Translations under genes and position numbers: made by a program
DNA from: Ambrosia x helenae
Lineage: Eukaryota > Streptophyta > Magnoliopsida > Asterales > Asteraceae
Direction of reading: 5' to 3'
DNA: 64,000 bases
NCBI GenBank assembly: GCA_030844895.1
Contig: CM061228.1
Coordinates: forward strand, 36,518,626-36,582,625
The notes under the pieces: model-generated
Database searches by the model: none
Told to the model about the DNA's origin: nothing
What the model saw: the letters and a program-made list of their open reading frames with translations, nothing else
Shown: in pieces, positions 1-12,267 of the stretch
Position numbering within the stretch: position 1 is the first letter of the stretch
Layout of the letters: each line of letters begins with the position of its first letter

Positions 1-437
1 TCTGTGCTTAAATGTGTTAAATATAGACTAAGGATGCATGCTTATGTGTTAAGATGTGTTAGAATGCGTTAAACACGACAAACTGGAAAACTAGTTAAAA
101 AGGGGTCTTGGTTCGACCACTTCGAGTGGTCGAAGGAGAAGTAATCGTTTGGTTCGACCCTTGTAAATGGGCAAACCAGGGAAGTGGAATTTGAGGAATT
201 CCCTTCGACCAGACAGGGCTCATTCGACCCTATGAAAGGGTCGAAGGAGACCACCTTCGACCAATGAATTGGGGCGAAGGAGGATTAGTATAAATACCAA
301 CCTTTGTCATTTTTCATCATTTCACAAACCCTAACCGTCCCAAAACGCTCTCAAACGATCTTAAACACTAAGGAAGGAGTTTTTGCTCTTCTTTTTCATA
401 ATCTAACCTATCTACAACATCTAAAGAAGAATCTAAG
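1..437 (+). repeat. 5' LTR fragment (U3 to start of leader)
   Basis: This is a direct copy of 2972-3408, including the hairpin array at about 107-281 and the TATA box at 289-296. It stops after CTAAG at 437, the position where the 3' LTR reads CCAAG followed by GTGTGTT (3408/3409). From 438 the sequence is pol. The break therefore falls exactly on a conserved splice-donor-like site. Confidence 0.9.
289..296 (+). promoter_or_regulatory. LTR TATA box (5' copy)
   Basis: TATAAATA lies just downstream of the hairpin array. It is identical to the copy at 3260-3267. Confidence 0.7.
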
Positions 438-2553
438 ATCGAAGCTATTAAAGACTGGGAAGCACCAAAGACGCCATCTGAGGTGCGGCAATTCCTAGGC
501 CTTGCGGGTTATTATCGTCGTTTCATTGAGGTATTTTCGAAGATCGCTCAACCCCTCACTGCTCTTACCCAGAAGGACCGAAAGTTCGACTGGGATGAAC
601 CACAAGAATCAGCATTTCAAATGCTGAAACTTAAACTTTGTTCTGCACCTATCTTGTCCTTACCAGAGGGTACGGATGACTTCGTTGTGTACTGTGATGC
701 TTCTATTCATGGTCTCGGTTGCGTGTTGATGCAGTGCGGGAAGGTTATTGCTTATGCTTCTCGCCAACTCAAAGTTCATGAGAAGAACTACACTACTCAT
801 GACTTGGAACTGGGTGCGGTAGTCTTTGCATTGAAAATCTGGAGACATTACTTGTATGGTACCAAGTGTGAAGTATATACCGATCACAAGAGTCTTCAGC
901 ATATTTTCGACCAGAAGGTGTTGAACATGCGGCAAGCGTCGCTGGGTTGAACTCCTGAACGATTATGACTGTGCCATCAAATACCATCCTGGCAAGGCGA
1001 ACGTTGTGGCGGACGCCTTGAGCAGGAAGGAGTCTGCGAACCCTCGCCGTGTTCGAGCCTTACAGCTCACCATTCATTTGTCGTTGCCTGACCGAATCCG
1101 TTCTGCACAGTTGGAAGCCTTGAAGGAGGAAAACCTTAAGGCTGAAACTATGCACAGTGCTGACAAGCATCTTGAGCTCAGGACCGATGGCTTACACTAT
1201 TTTGCGGGACGTGTTTGGGTCCCATTGTTCGGGGGATTGCGCGAGCTTGTTTTGGATGAAGCTCACAAATCCCGGCATTCTATTCACCCTGGCTCCGATA
1301 AGATGTATCAGGATTTGAAGATACTTTATTGGTGGCCGAACATGAAAGCTGATATAGCTTCTTATGTCAGCAAATGTTTGACTTGTGCTAAAGTCAAGGT
1401 GGAGTATCAGAGGCCGTCTGGTCTCCTGCAACAACCAGAGGTTCCAGAATGGAAGTGGGAACGAATCACGATGGATTTTGTCACCAAGCTGCCAAGGTCA
1501 CCTAGTGGTTATGATATGATTTGGGTGATTGTTGACTGGCTGACAAAATCGGCACGTTTTATACCTATTAAGGAAACCGATGGACTCGAGCGGTTAGCTC
1601 GACTCTCTCTTAAGGAGGTGGTTGCTCGGCACGGGGTGCCTGTTTCTATTATCTCTGATCGTGATTCTCGTTTCGCTTCGCGTTTCTGGAAGGCTCTGCA
1701 CAAGGCTTTGGGTACTCAATTGGATATGAGTACGGCTTATCATCCGCAAACTGATGGACAGAGTGAGCGGACGATTCAAACCTTGGAAGACATGCTTCGG
1801 GCATGTGTTATCGATTTTGGCAAAAGTTGGGAGATCCACATGCCGTTAGTGGAGTTCTCCTACAACAATAGCTATCACTCTAGCATCAAGGCAGCTCCGT
1901 TCGAGGCTCTTTACGGACGGAAATGCCGATCACCACTTTGTTGGGCCGAGGTGGGCGAGAGCCAGCTCACTGGTCCGGAACTCGTGTACGAAACTTCGGA
2001 GAAAATCGTACAGATCCGTCAACGTTTGGCTGCTACACGGGATCGTCAGAAGAGCTATGCCGATCGCCGTCGAAAACCTTTAGAGTTCCAGGTTGGGGAC
2101 AAGGTACTTCTGAAAGTTTCACCATGGAAGGGCGTCATACGCTTTGGAAAGCGTGGCAAGCTTAACCCTCGTTATGTCGGACCATTCGCAATCCTGGATC
2201 GGATTGGACCGATGGCATACAGACTTGACTTACCGGCGGAGCTCGGTAGTGTGCACAACGTCTTCCATGTGTCTAACTTGAAGAAGTGTTTGGCTGATGA
2301 ATCTCTCATTGTACCACTGGAAGAGATCAAGGTTGATGATCGTCTTCACATTGTGGAGGAACCTGTCGAGATTCTCGACTACAAGATTCGTAGCCTTCGT
2401 CGGAGTAAAATCCGCATCGTTAAAGTCCGTTGGAACTCGAACCGTGGACCGGAGTTCACATGGGAACGGGAGGATCAGATGAAAGATAAGTATCCTCATC
2501 TTTTTCCGAAGCGCCCGTTTGAATCGAGGCATGTTACTGCTGAAGCGGAATGA
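438..2553 (+). pseudogene. Ty3/gypsy pol 3' half: RNase H, integrase, chromodomain
   Basis: The reading starts inside the RT connection region (motif QFLGLAGYYRRFI near 490). RNase H follows with its acidic residues in CDAS, HDLEL, YTDHKS and VVADALSR. Integrase shows an HHCC zinc finger near 1260-1390 and a DDE core (TMDFV, ISDRD, and the E of the SERTIQTLED region), then a GPF/GPY-type module (RYVGPF). The C-terminus (about 2340-2520) is a chromodomain with VEEPVEILD and TWERED, which in this lineage guides integration to particular chromatin. One extra base near 936 breaks the frame between RNase H and integrase. The 515-codon reading from 1006 is otherwise open to the TGA at 2551-2553. 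The N-terminal two thirds of pol are deleted. Confidence 0.92.
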
Positions 2554-2689
2554 ATCTCGGGTCGAGATTCCTTTTAACGTGGGGATGATGTGACATCCGG
2601 TAATTTTCTTTTCGTTTTGTTCTTTTCGTTTCCTTCTTTTGGGGCTTTGCGCAATTTTCGGGACGAAAATTCTTTCAACGTGGGGATGA
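2554..2689 (+). other. 3' untranslated part and polypurine tract
   Basis: The pattern of purine tract plus LTR-like start (CGTGGGGATGATGTGACA) occurs twice, near 2578 and near 2680. Each time it follows a text like GAGATTCC or GAAAATTC. The second copy directly precedes the LTR at 2690. Comparable text precedes LTR-a (40390-40515) and LTR-b (42681-42772), so the doubled tract belongs to the family. Confidence 0.65.
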
Positions 2690-3077
2690 TGTGACACCCG
2701 GCATGTTCGGCTTAAACATATTAGTAACATCTAAGTCTACCTTAGCGAGAAACGTTTATAAACAAACTTAACTGGGTTAGTTGAGTCGGGTCAAGTTAGG
2801 ATTGTCCAGGGTACAATGATCTGGAGGATCATTGGGAGTCGTTTTGGTAATACACTAGTACCGGGTTCCGTTGTTGGTGACATTACATGAACTAATTAAG
2901 TATATGTGTAGATTATGGGTCTTGTGGTGGATTATATATATAGATGTGTTTAAATGATATGTAAATGATTATCTGTGCTTAAATGTGTTAAATATAGACT
3001 AAGGATGCATGCTTATGTGATAAGATGTGTTAGAATGCGTTAAACACGACAAACTGGAAAACTAGTTAAAAAGGGGT

Positions 3078-3252
3078 CTTGGTTCGACCACTTCGAGTGG
3101 TCGAAGGAGAAGTAATCGTCTGGTTCGACCCTTGTAAATGGGCGAACCAGGGAAGTGGAATTTGAGGAATTCCCTTCGACCAGACAGGGCTCATTCGACC
3201 CTGTGAAAGGGTCGAAGGAGACCACCTTCGACCAATGAATTGGGGCGAAGGA
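3078..3252 (+). repeat. Hairpin array upstream of LTR promoter
   Basis: Successive inverted repeats are built on TTCGACC/GGTCGAA. One has 10-bp arms (TTCGACCACT) around TCG, and another has 9-bp arms (TTCGACCCT). Two more imperfect ones follow. The array ends a few bases before the TATA box. The same words recur at 4029-4222. Confidence 0.8.
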
Positions 3253-3259
3253 GGATTAG

Positions 3260-3267
3260 TATAAATA
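3260..3267 (+). promoter_or_regulatory. LTR TATA box
   Basis: TATAAATA is followed about 30 bp later by a leader beginning near CACAAACCCTAACC, the expected start of the R region. Confidence 0.7.
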
Positions 3268-4524
3268 CCAACCTTTGTCATTTTTCATCATTTCACAAAC
3301 CCTAACCGTCCCAAAACGCTCTCAAACGATCTTAAACACTAAGGAAGGAGTTTTTGCTCTTCTTTTTCATAATCTAACCTATCTACAACATCTAAACAAG
3401 AATCCAAGGTGTGTTCATAATCCTAAACCTTTTTAAAAGCATTTTAATTCGTTTTCATCTAACCCTAATTGTCCGGATCTGTTCTAAGGGTGTTTTTATG
3501 ATTAAAAACCTTTTAAACATCTTTCTAAACCAAAACATGATCATTTAACATAGGTTTTCATGATGAATAACATATGTAAATTGTGTATTATGTGGTGTTA
3601 TGTGTTGTTCAATGATTTGCTGCTATATCTATGATAGAAACATGATATAGGATTGTTATTAATGTTGGAATATTGTTGTCTAGGGTTAGGATTGGATATG
3701 TTGATATTTGGGGTTTTATTGGATTAAAACTTGATGTATGAATATTTATGATCAATAGAATGGATAGGAAAGATCGGATAATCGACAAACTGAGTATTTT
3801 AAGCTAAGCATGAATCGATTTCAAAAGTTTCCAAATTGGGTAAATTATTCATGCATGAAAGTGATGTTTCCATAATCTTTACCATTTTGGGAAAGGGCTG
3901 AAACGGACGTATTATCGGAGGAAATCGGTGGGGTTTTGTAGGGATAAGTTATCCATGCTTGACTACTGTGTTTGATGATGTTTCGGGTCGTTTTGAATGT
4001 GTTTGAAGGGTTTTTAGGAAAAATTGCACAACAGGGGCGAACCTGGCCTCCTTCGACCGATCGAAGGTGCGAAGACGGAAAACCAGGGTCGAACCTGGGT
4101 TTTTGTTGGACGAATGAGGTAAAACGGGCGAAGGAGACATCAAACGGTCGAACGAGATGTAAAACGGGCGAAGGAGACTGAAAAGGTGCGAAGGAGACTT
4201 AAAACTGACTGGTTCGACCGTTCTGATGCAGAAATGAGATTTTTGATACAAACTAAGTGTTTTATGCTTGAACCTTGTGTGTAATCTATGTGTACTTGAT
4301 TAGTTAGGGTAATGGTCACCAACGGGATGTCGGGTCGGTCTAGTGTGTCGGTTAAACATTTAAACACGTTTTAAAACATACTTGGTTACGATCTGGACAA
4401 TCGGGGACTAGATAACCTTATGGTTATTAGTCAGAGCACTTATGTGAACATTTTGATAGATCTCCGGTAGAGGGATTATCAAGGGCTAAACATCTTTACT
4501 TGTAATTGAAGAACGCTATCTAAG

Positions 4525-4994
4525 GTGAGTTCACGGCCCCACTTTTACTGCTTTACCTTTTGGGGGAGAAAACATGCGCTAAACGGTTTTGGTAACATAT
4601 GTCATACTATGGTTTTAACTTTATATTGCTATACGATCTTTTGGAAAGTCCCGGGGGAAACCATGAATGTGCGGGGATGCACAACGGGGGAAATGTGGAT
4701 AGATCTATTGGGCGTGACCTGCCCCACTCGTCGGCTTGGAGGGCCGGGCGGGTGCATATTGTCTCGAACAGGAACATCATCATGCTGAACATACGGGCTG
4801 CTTAAACATGCTAAACATTGCTAAACGTGTCTAGTAATGGTTTCCAATCGTAGTAGTAATGAAACATACGCCTAGCTAGCGTACTTGGTAACATTGATAT
4901 AGTATGGACATGGTAACATTTTGGTAACATATTGAACAAACCTGTGAACTCACCAGCATTTTATGTTGACATCTTTTTGGCATGTTTTTCTCAG
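4525..4994 (+). other. Candidate intron inside LTR leader
   Basis: The donor is AAG/GTGAGT at 4525. The acceptor TTTTTCTCAG/GT ends at 4994, giving 470 nt. Equivalent pairs occur in LTR-b (44598-45060, with the donor G mutated), in the element-D LTR (60705-61175) and in the LTR ending at 54234 (53538-54026). Splicing is inferred from these conserved sites, not observed. Confidence 0.5.
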
Positions 4995-5266
4995 GTCGCT
5001 AAGTAGCAATGAACGGAACTAGGCGCACGGGTCTGCATTGGCGTCTAGACTTAGTTGCACGTTTTGTAATAAAAGTATTTTGAACAACTTTTGAGATGAT
5101 AGCATAGTTGATTAAATGCTACTTAAACGCTTCCGCTTATTAAATTAATGGTTATGTCTATTTACGTTTTTCATATAGAGTTGTTTATTGTGATCGTTGA
5201 CTTGGATCCTGGTTTGTCATGCGCCTCGCGGTAAAACCCCGCAAGTGGAAATTTGAGGGTGTGACA

Positions 5267-5749
5267 TTTCGTCAATTATGTATGTCAACATCTATAATTA
5301 TTTAGAATATTGAACACAGGCTAAATAATACCTTTCGAGCATCAACAACCACATCAATGCTCAACAGCCCCGTCGTCTATCAGGATCTTTGCATCGATTT
5401 TGGACAATGAGAGGTCCACATGCTTCAATAGAGCTTTCAGTTTCAAGCATCTTACATCTTTGACAAGCTTCTACACAAAGAAACCATACACAAACAATAA
5501 ATCAGAATTAGAAGCTTCAAATTTCATCATTTAATATCTTGCTTCTATACATGTAAAATAAATGATGGAAATGCTAAACACGCTTTGTAACTTATATATC
5601 AGCCTCTAATCAATACCTTTATGTGAATCAGTTTCCTCTACCTCAATTTTCATTTCTCTTCCATATCATTCCTTGTTAATATTAAAAAGAGCTCACATAA
5701 GAATCACACATATATGCAGGGTTTTGCTTGAAATTGCACCAATGCGTTT

Positions 5750-5806
<57 letters not shown>

Positions 5807-6328
5807 TCTATGTCTGTATATATATATTTACCCCTTTCTCCTTCCATGTATAGACCTGATCGAGGATCATCCATCACAACTTGAGTTTCTCCCTATCCAT
5901 ACATACATACATAGACTCAAATTAAACCCTAATTCCCAATATTTTAATCATTCAAGAAATCTTAATCATAATGATAGAATGAACAAAATACTTATACAAA
6001 AATAATAGCATGGATCGATTGAAGCTCTAACCTGTTCGTCAGCACCCTGCTATGGCCGCCGACGGACACACCATTTATACATTCATTAATAATAACGCGG
6101 CTTAATATGACACACATGTTAGACATTTTATACATTCATTAATAAACAATTAAGTAGTACCATGAACAGGGCAGTTTGTTACGGATTCAAAACTTTTTAA
6201 GAAAATAAATCTACACAAAATGAAGATTTGGTTATATGAGTAGAAAAAAAATCAATATAAGATGTGTGTTAAGATGTGTGTTTAATCAGAAACTTTTGAT
6301 AAATATTGATATTCTGGCAACTGCTTAC
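5267..6328. other. Spacer without recognised gene
   Basis: AT-rich DNA following the LTR. Apart from an (AAT)n tract I see no supported coding sequence. Short open stretches on the - strand near 5340-5480 might be further exons of the neighbouring fragment, but I could not match them to a family. Confidence 0.4.
5751..5804. repeat. (AAT)n microsatellite
   Basis: About eighteen uninterrupted copies of TAA/AAT. Confidence 0.95.
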
Positions 6329-6920
6329 CGGACTTCAGAAGATTAAAGATAAGAAATTCTTTCTCTTTGATTGTTATATTTCCTTGTTTATGCCTTTCTT
6401 CAAGATCCAACAAAGAGTTTTCAGTTTCTAGGAGCTTTATCTAATGGAATAGTAAAAATATGATTATTTCATGCCAAAAAATTGAAGGTCTGTATTAGAT
6501 AGCTATCAAGGAAAGAGAAACTTAAATAACATCCATACCTCTGTCTTTTCAAGCTTCACAGTTAAATTTGCATTCACCGGCTGCTGAGAATTATATAGTT
6601 CCTGAACCTCCATAAATTACTGTTTACAGAAGTAGATTACAATTATCAGTATTTTCTTTGACCAAAAACAATGTAAGAAGACAAAATTTAGCCTTGATTC
6701 TACCTTGCTCCTTGACTCAGCATCAAGCTCCATTTGGTCTATTTTTTCAGCCATTTCCTAAAGAAAGTAATTAGAAATTAACAATAATAATAACAGTGGA
6801 GCTTCAATACCAGTTGCTACTTATGATTCATTATGTGGTGAAAGACAGCTTGAATCAGATTTGATGCAATTGTCATAAACTAACAGGGCGTACCTTTTTC
6901 TCCTCCTCTTCCTGTAGATA
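6329..6920 (-). pseudogene. Kinesin-5 (BimC/KRP125-like) stalk fragment
   Basis: Four short exons on the - strand keep GT/AG borders and follow the order of the plant kinesin-5 neck/stalk: 6920-6894 (YLQEEEEKK), 6757-6704 (MAEKIDQMELDAESRSK), 6607-6539 (QELYNSQQPVNANL and KLEKTE) and 6440-6329 (DLEERHKQGN, IKEKEFLIFNLLKS). Kinesin-5 proteins are tetrameric motors that slide antiparallel microtubules in the spindle and phragmoplast. Neither the motor domain nor the tail is present. The first exon is cut at 6920, next to a 20-bp sequence that also occurs at 6811-6830. This is a captured or truncated gene piece and not a working gene. The family match is from memory of conserved stalk motifs. 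Confidence 0.75.
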
Positions 6921-6941
6921 TCAGTTGCTACTTATGATTCA
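6811..6941. repeat. 20-bp direct repeat beside the kinesin break
   Basis: CAGTTGCTACTTATGATTCA occurs at 6811-6830 and again at 6922-6941. The second copy abuts the truncated first kinesin exon, which suggests a local rearrangement. Confidence 0.8.
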
Positions 6942-6980
6942 ACACAAACCCTAAAACTAAAAAAATGAGTAAACCTGAAT

Positions 6981-7112
6981 CAATGATATACAATACATCA
7001 ACATTCATAGCCCTAATCAATGGATCAACTATAGGTAAAGAGTGAAGCATTCATCATCGATATACAATACATCAACATTGAAACCTAATCAATGAATCCA
7101 CAATAGATAAAA
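6981..7112. repeat. Degenerate tandem duplication of about 70 bp
   Basis: Two copies share ATACAATACATCAACATT, CCTAATCAATG and an ATAG(G/A)TAAA end. The array leads into the tetranucleotide tract. Confidence 0.6.
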
Positions 7113-7116
7113 TACA

Positions 7117-7164
7117 GATGGATAGATGGATGGATAGATGGATGGATATATGAATAGATGGATG

Positions 7165-7202
<38 letters not shown>

Positions 7203-7266
7203 GATAGATGGATGGATGGATGGATGGATGGATGGATGGACGGACGGACGGACGGACGGACGGACG

Positions 7267-7340
<74 letters not shown>

Positions 7341-7387
7341 TAGATAGACAGACAGATAGACAGACAGAGAGACAGACAGACAGACAG
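7117..7387. repeat. Compound tetranucleotide microsatellite
   Basis: Mixed GATG/GATA gives way to pure GATA, then GATG, GACG and finally a long GACA block with a few GATA and GAGA interruptions. The open frame running through it encodes only a low-complexity peptide and is not a gene. Confidence 0.95.
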
Positions 7388-7860
7388 TTCTTTAGCTATG
7401 TTTTTATAACTATGTTAGTTTTATTTCTTTTCCCACTAATTTGCAATAATTATCTTTTATTGATTATATATGTACTGCTACTTGATCCTATAGTGTGAAG
7501 CATTACTGAATCATCAAGGGTATTTATAAGTATTTACTAATAGGTAAGAGATATTGTACAAAGACTCTTAACATAAGACGCAATCTAAACCATTAGATTT
7601 TAAACTGATTAGATCATCTAACCATAGGCATTTAAATCAAACCAATGGTAAATTATTCATAAGAAAATTAAACGCGTTTTAAAAAAATACGAATTAGAAC
7701 CGCTAATTCAAACACCACGACAGTTATTACTAAAATTTGTAAACAAAATTATCAAACCATCATTTAATTAGGGTTTATTACACCTCCAAATCAAACAAAT
7801 ACACACACAAACACGAATCAAACACCCAGAGTGACGAAGAACAACACAAAACAGAGCATA

Positions 7861-10800
7861 ATGTCTTTAAAACGGCAATCAGGTGCGTTTTATGATTAGA
7901 TTTTCACTTTTTTCCTGTCATTTTTTATTCTCGTTTTTGATATATTTTTTTTAAAATGGAATCAGACAAAGAAGTCGAAAGAAGAAGAGAAGCTAAACAT
8001 ATCAAACCAAAGTCAAAACAGAGTAAAGGTATAGTTGATTCAACAAACAAAATAGCACTTAATTTTTGATGAGATGCACCTAGGTTATGTGCATGTTGAT
8101 ATTACTTGCTTAATTACAATCGGTTTTTATACTACATTCACCTTTACAGTCTGTATGTTATGTGTGAGTGCGTCTGTATTTTTTGTTTGAGTGCGTTTGT
8201 ATATTTAGTTTTATTTAGGTTTGATGAGTGAGTCTGTATGTTTAGTGTGAGTGAGTCTGTATGTTTACACATGAGTGCGTCTCAAAAATGATATGAATGC
8301 GTCTGTATGTTTAGTATGAGTTCATCTGTATGTTTAGTTTTATTTTTGTTTGATGAGTTCATCTGTGTGTTTAGTATGAGTGCGTCTGTATGTTTATTTA
8401 GGTTTGATTAGTGCGTCTGTATTATTTTATTAGTGCGTCTGAAAATGTTGTGTTAGAATTAGTTGGTGCGTCTGTATTATTTTATTAGTGCGTTTAAATC
8501 ACTAATATGTTAATTGTTTATGCAGAGCCAATTGTAACATCAGATGATGATGATTTCGAAGATCATCCATTGAAAAATTTAATTAAAATTAAAGAAAGGG
8601 TTGAAAAGGTAAACAAAGAAGCTGCTAAGAATTTGGAAGTTGATATTGAAAAGACGAGACAACAGTTGAAGAAACAAAAACAAGCTGTTGAACAAACTTC
8701 AGAATCATCTGATGAAGATTTTCAAAGGCCACAGAAAAAGGTGAAAATAGATGAACCGAAGAAGAAGGTGAAGAAAATACAGGAAAGGGAGTTTGTGCAA
8801 TACATAGGAAAAAAGTTAAAAATAAGATGATCTCCTGCTAAATTCATTAAAAGCATCAAAGACTACACTGATGAACAAAAGGAAGAAGTCAGAAAGATGG
8901 GGTTTGGATCTGTGTTGGACATTAAGATTGAACACATATCAACAGGCTTGGGTTATTGGTTGTTAGTCAACTATGACGAGGGAAGGAACGAACTAAATGC
9001 AGGAAATTGGAAAATCAAGATCACACCTTCATTGGTGCATGAAGCTTTTGGGATACCATTGGGGAAGAAACCGGTTCTCGAGAAAAATAGGGCAAAGAAA
9101 GGTTCGAACACTACAATAGATGAGTTTAAGAGTCAGTTTGAGAGAAAGAAAGTCAGTGTTAGGATGGTAACACCGGTTGTTAGACAACAACCAAAGGGTG
9201 GAAGGCTGTTTAAATTGAATTTTCTAGTGTTATGTAACACAGTTTTCGGGAGATCACAAAGTGAACCACAATAAATCAAAGCTTTCTGCATGGCGTGGAT
9301 GATGAGTCTGAAATTCCAAATTTGGATTGGTGCTCTTACCTGATCGAATGTCTGGGAAGAACAAAGGCAGGATGGAGAGAAGACCGGTATAATGGTCCAA
9401 TTGTAATGCTGAGTGTAAGACTTCAAACGCACTAACAGTATCTCTTAAACGCATTTGATTTTATTTGATTGATAATTTTGGACGCACTTACTTTTATTTA
9501 AACGCATTTATGTTTACTAACACAATTAAACTGTTTTGAAATAAGCAGGTTATCTACATACATGAATACAACAAGAGACATCCTTCTGACATACAAATCA
9601 GCATACCGGCAGTTACTTACATAACTACTAGTTCACTTGCATAGATGGAAAATCATCTTTATAACAATAGGCCATTGACTGACATTGAAGAAGATGATGG
9701 AGATGATCAGGGTGATGCTGATAAGGGTGAGGAAGAAGAGAATTAGGCTGATGACGAAGAAGAGGATGACGATAATGCAGATGCTGAAGAAACTGCAAAT
9801 CTGGTGCAAATCTGGTAAGTAATATCTTGGAAACCTTGATTGAAATGCAAGGTGAAAAGGATGGTGATAAAACAACAACAACTTTGGATAGTGATGATTG
9901 CAATCTCAATATGGGACCGAGTCCACCGAGACGAATCCAAGTTGATGATGCTGATGACTCTAAAGATTGGAGAAATTATGAAATGAGTACACAAACTCAA
10001 CAAATGTTTGAATACTGAAACACTCAACCAGATCTGAGTTATAGACAGGGCATTAGAAGAGAGGAATATGAGTTAGCAATGAAAGCCAAGAAGGTATATA
10101 CTTTAGATGCACTAATGCTACTTTATGGACGCACTCATGTATTTATGATCAATATATTTGTAAAAACTGAACAACACTTCAGACGCACTAATGATTTTTT
10201 TTTCAGACGCACTAATGTTTTTTCAGATGCACTAATATATATTTTGGATGCACTAATATTTTCTATAGGTTTGGATAAAAACCATGGAGAGAAACATAAA
10301 AAAAATGAAGCAATTCAAAAGGAGATGGAAGAAATGGTTACAGAGGCACGAAACAAGTACTTGTGGGTACCAGAGTTGAAGAAGTTGTGTGACAAGTGGG
10401 ACGAATTGAACAATAAAGCTAAAGACGTTGATGCTGAGAATGTTGAGACAGTAAATATAGTGGAGCCTGAAGCTGAGTTGGAAAATGATGATGAAGTTGT
10501 CAAAGTAAATGTTGAAGTAGAAAACCAAAATGTTGATGTCAATCGGGATGGGACTGACTTGGTAATGGATGATCAGGCTGGTGATGCAAACCTGGAAATG
10601 TAACTGAAGAAGATGAAATAACTGATACAGCACTTGGCGTGCTAGAAACAGTTGAACCAGGGGTGTATAAGGTAAGAGATGTGAATGAGGAAGCGAACAA
10701 AGAAACTGAGAGAGATTTGGAGACAGACAAAACAGAAAAACTGCATGACGTTGCTGTATAATTAGAATCACAAGAGATAACAGACACAGGATTTATTCAA

Positions 10801-12267
10801 ATTCAAACAATAGAACCAACTGTGCATGAAGCTGAGGATGAACAAGCAACACCAAAAGAGAAGCATGCTGAGAAAGAAAAAACACCAGAAAAGGAAGCAG
10901 AAGAAGCACAAGAGAAAGATAAAGGGAAAGCAGCTACTGGTTATGAAAAGCCATTTAGGGACAAAAACCCTTCATGGGCATTGAGATCACCATACATAGG
11001 GAAGCAAGTGTGCACCATTGAAAAATTAACAGAAGATGAAATGAGGATAACACAATACATGTTTGCACCAATTAGAGAGAAAAACGTAAGTGTGTTTTTT
11101 CATTTGGTTTATAAATTATTATTCACTTATTATTGATTCTTTTAAACATATTGATATTTCAGAAAATCTGTTACTGGGATCAAGGTGGAAATGAGATCAT
11201 GAAAGTGATCTTTGAAAGTTTCCATCCTGGTTTATGGCTTTGTACAAATGCAGTAGATGTATGGACCGATATTCTAAACTACGAAGAAAAGGAGAATATA
11301 AAGAAAAAGAAGGAAGGGTCGATACGAAGGCTGTTTCTTTGTTCCAACATGATGGTATGAAAAAAAATTGAACTTAGACACACCCTATTAACATTCAGAC
11401 GCACTACATTTGAAAAAATGTAAAAAAAAAAATTCAAACGCACTAATATATATATATATATATGGACGCACTCATCAAATGTTTATTAATATTTGAAAAA
11501 TGCAAACGTACTCATATATATGTTTGGACGCACTTGTTATTTTTTACTGATTTTTTTTTCAGCCTTCAAACTTCTATAAAGAAGATGTTCAATGGGAACA
11601 AAGAGAAAAGGTTTACCTTAGCAATATTCTAGATATCTTCAGGAAGATCGAGGCAAAATCTTTATACGAATTCGACATGATTCTGTAGCCGGTGTTGATG
11701 GACAGGCATTTCTATGTCTTATCTTTTGATGTGAGGAATAAGATATCAGAGTTGCTTGACAACTCTAAAGAGGGATAGGACAAAGCAGCGAGATATAAAG
11801 GCGTTCCCAGAATATTGGTATGTTTCTATTTAAGACATAAAAAAAGAAAAAAAAATTATGATACTAACTAACCTAGGGATCTCAATGACCTAATGGCTTT
11901 GCTAAAAAAATGTTTGTAGAGACACACTTTGTACCAGTTGTGGAAGAAATCATGTCCTACAACACCGGCGATTGAGAAACTTGTAACAGGTAAAATTATA
12001 AGAAGAGAAATGACATGGAGGACTGCTAAAAACCATGTAGACTGTGGCATATTCGCTATGCGACACCTCGAAACCTTCAAAGGGCATGCATTTTGGAACT
12101 GTGGATTTGCAAGTGAATCGGATTTTCAACAAACACAATTGGATGCATTGCGGTTCAAGTACGTGGCAAAGATTATACTCTCACCTCACAACATGCTCAG
12201 GGATGAAATAATTGAAGAGGCAAGGAAGTTTGCAAAAAGGCCAGAAAAAGCAAGGAAAAGATGTTAG
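7861..12267 (+). pseudogene. Ulp1-like cysteine protease gene with DUF1985-type region (MULE A)
   Basis: A split gene. Exon 1 is 7861-7882 and exon 2 is 7966-8028, with a third from 8526; all have GT/AG borders. The N-terminal part is charged and lysine-rich. A DUF1985-like block (KMGFGSV ... VHEAFGIPLG) lies near 8890-9260. Acidic and EK-rich linkers follow. The C-terminal Ulp1 protease fold shows the catalytic His in HFYVLSF (11707), an Asp in ELLDNS, and the Cys in VDCGIFAMRHLE (12043-12045). Ulp1 enzymes cleave SUMO from targets in the nucleus. The gene is broken: in-frame TGA at 8828, a frame change near 9270, TAG near 9747, TAG near 11686 and another near 11776. Several of these are one transition from a sense codon. 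Confidence 0.8.

Larger units (their letters stand above)
1..5266 (+). mobile_element. Truncated Ty3/gypsy chromovirus (Tekay/Del-like)
   Basis: Three parts are visible: an LTR piece at 1-437, the 3' half of pol at 438-2553, and a complete 3' LTR at 2690-5266. The piece at 1-437 matches 2972-3408 almost base for base. Gag, protease, most of reverse transcriptase, the primer binding site and the rest of the 5' LTR are missing. The C-terminal chromodomain and the LTR of about 2.6 kb fit the Tekay/Del lineage of chromoviruses, which is known for long LTRs. The left end lies outside the window, so no target duplication can be checked. It is unable to move on its own. Confidence 0.88.
2690..5266 (+). 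repeat. 3' LTR (2.58 kb), Tekay-like
   Basis: It begins TGTGACACCC after a purine-rich tract and ends GGGTGTGACA, followed by unrelated DNA. It holds a hairpin array (3078-3252), a TATA box (3260-3267), a donor-like AAG/GTGTGTT at 3408, a second hairpin cluster (4029-4222) and a conserved intron-like block (4525-4994). Short reading frames inside it are not conserved and I do not call them genes. Confidence 0.85.

Noticed and set aside
69..254. Short - strand frames repeated at 3040-3225 in the LTRs
   Set aside because: They run through the hairpin array and are not conserved in LTR-a or LTR-b.
7208..7498. 96-codon open frame through the tetranucleotide tract
   Set aside because: It encodes only a low-complexity peptide produced by the repeat period; no family resemblance or context.
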